A stretch of 64,000 nt of DNA. Origin: Parus major (Eukaryota; Chordata; Aves; Passeriformes; Paridae). Made by a program: the position numbers and the translations under genes. The notes under the pieces are model-generated. The model was not told the DNA's origin and made no database searches. It saw only the letters and a list, made by a program, of their open reading frames with translations. Shown here piece after piece: positions 62,461 to 64,000 of the stretch (positions within the stretch are counted from its first letter, which is position 1; every line of letters starts with the position of its first letter). The stretch covers positions 10,150,372-10,214,371 of the forward strand of contig NC_031770.1 of the NCBI RefSeq assembly GCF_001522545.3, in the 5' to 3' direction.

Positions 62461-64000
62461 AAGCCTTTTTAACCCACCTTATTTCAGCAAACTTCTCTGC
62501 TAGGAGAATAAACTGGGCTTACCATCAAACCAGAGGACTTTCAGTGGGACATGTTGTCACAATTCACAGGGAATAAATTAGGGCCCCCTCCAGGCAAAAC
62601 ACTTAAGCACCTGAAAAAAAACAACTCAGTTTAGGCTCATCTGTTGCTTTGTGGGTTTAGCAAGTCCCAGGCAGACATTCATCACCAGAACCTCATATAC
62701 AACTGCAATACACCAGCAAAACTATACATTCAAACTGTGCTGTGCTGCCGAGAAACCTTCTTGTTTCACAGCCCAAATGTGAGAACTTGAATTTTAAAGT
62801 ATCTTTTAGGAGGTTGGTGCCAGAACCAGAAGAAAACTTGGTCCTTCAAGTCCCCCACCTCTTTCTGTAGCACACTGCCAGGACATGGGAGTGAAAATCT
62901 TGCTCTGTGCTTCCTCTCTCTTCTTGCTGCAAGGCTGACTACAGACCACAAACCTGATCATTAAGCCACAACTCAGCTGGAACTCAGGAAAAGCCCCACT
63001 GATTTGAATGGATTTAGGATTTCACTCTCTGCTTCCCTACACGGGGATTAAATAAATATTCTCCTGCTATAAAAGCGCCACATATCTGCCTGAGTTCAAT
63101 GGGTTCTCTAAAGTAAAGAAATGGAGAAGTTGCAATAATTTCTAGTGGTGTGGCAGAGGGTGAGCTCTAGGGCCAAAACAATATTTCAGGCACTGTAAAT
63201 CCAGTTCATCTGTCTTTAATAGATGGAACGGACTTTGACAGGAAAAATGAGAAACATCTAATAAAGAAAAAATCCAAGACAATAAATTACCAGAAAAAAT
63301 TAAAAAAAAAACAAAAAACCCTGAAATGTATCAGGAGGGAGATGTCTAGAGAAACAGGTCTCTGACAGACCAAGCAAGCAGAAGAAGCAATCAAATAGGG
63401 AGGTTACAACCAAGCCAAACAATGTCTCTGCAATCAGTATTCACACTGAAGTATGATTGGAGTTAGAAAAAGACAGAAGAAAAACAGCTATTATATATTA
63501 AAAATAGCTGAGACACCACCTGATATGCAGGAATAAAGTAATGAGAGCAGCACTGGAAAAAATCAAGATGTCCTGTGGAACTGAATCAGCCAGACTGACA
63601 GCAGCTTTCTAAATGCACTGGCCAACAAAGTCACTGAGCTCCTCACAAGATCATGGAATTCATCTTTACAAAGCTGTTACTGCAGAGGAACCCAAGAAGG
63701 CCAAGATCATTGTGAGATGAGCCTAACAATTCTAAAATTCCCAGCTTAAGAAAAACATCTGAGAAAAGTCATGGAGCTTGAACTGAAAACTCCTCAGACC
63801 AACTGCAGTTGCAATTTTTTTCTTTTAAGTCAATGAAGTTTCTCTGAGTTTTTACTCATGGAGGAATCCAGTTTTGGTACTGGCCAGAGCATTCTGGAAG
63901 AGTCTTTGAACTCTGGTAATTAAATATTCACCTGCACAAATCAAAAAGCCTCCATTTATATCCAGATGCTAGGGTGGTAAGAGGGAAGAGTTGCAGGGCT
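62461..64000. other. Intergenic sequence to the right edge
   Basis: AT-rich sequence with a short A-run near 63301-63318. No exon, RNA gene or recognised repeat was found. Confidence 0.55.

Noticed and set aside
25161..64000. TMEM17, the neighbour upstream of EHBP1 in mammals
   Set aside because: There is no second CpG island and no membrane-protein exon resembling it; it probably lies beyond the right edge.
1..64000. tRNA, rRNA, snRNA genes and endogenous retroviruses
   Set aside because: I saw no B-box-like GGTTCGAATCC, no small nuclear RNA signature words, and no paired LTRs or gag/pol-like frames; the only reverse-transcriptase match is CR1-type.

Overview
This window looks like nuclear DNA of a bird. 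The repeats that can be recognised are CR1 LINE pieces with the avian type of 3' end. Repeat density is low, there is one CpG island of about 1.3 kb, and most of the rest is intron-like or intergenic DNA. No bacterial-type operon, CRISPR array, tRNA, rRNA or provirus is visible. The species cannot be named from the sequence. A single N inside a perfect 95-bp duplication shows that this is draft assembly.

The one protein-coding gene I can recognise is EHBP1 (EH domain-binding protein 1), on the minus strand. Its first coding exon lies at 22625-22728. It encodes the near-invariant EHBP1 N-terminus, which begins MASVWKRLQRVGKHASKF and ends on a split TGG codon before a GTAAG donor. A consensus donor (CAG|GTGAGT) at 24088/24087 inside the CpG island marks a likely first exon at 24088 to about 24300. 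A cluster of inverted CCAAT boxes and GC boxes at 24390-24645 is the likely promoter. Everything from 22624 down to base 1 appears to be EHBP1 intron 2, at least 22.6 kb long. I looked for the next coding exons by their conserved protein sequence and found none.

From about 25160 to 64000 I see no convincing exon. This looks like the intergenic stretch upstream of EHBP1. It holds three CR1 fragments (29962-30320 plus strand; 34255-34860 and 52051-52352 minus strand), a three-copy 56-bp minisatellite, simple repeats, three perfect hairpins across the window, and several blocks whose composition resembles conserved non-coding elements. Those blocks are plausible long-range regulators but are unproven here.

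The most interesting observations are these. First, exon 1 holds a short upstream ORF that ends in TAATG, and the overlapping ATG opens a frame that stays open across the predicted splice into the EHBP1 coding frame. Second, the N-flanked duplication at 17995-18185 is probably an assembly error. Third, a perfect 16-bp-arm hairpin sits exactly at the 3' end of a CR1 insertion.
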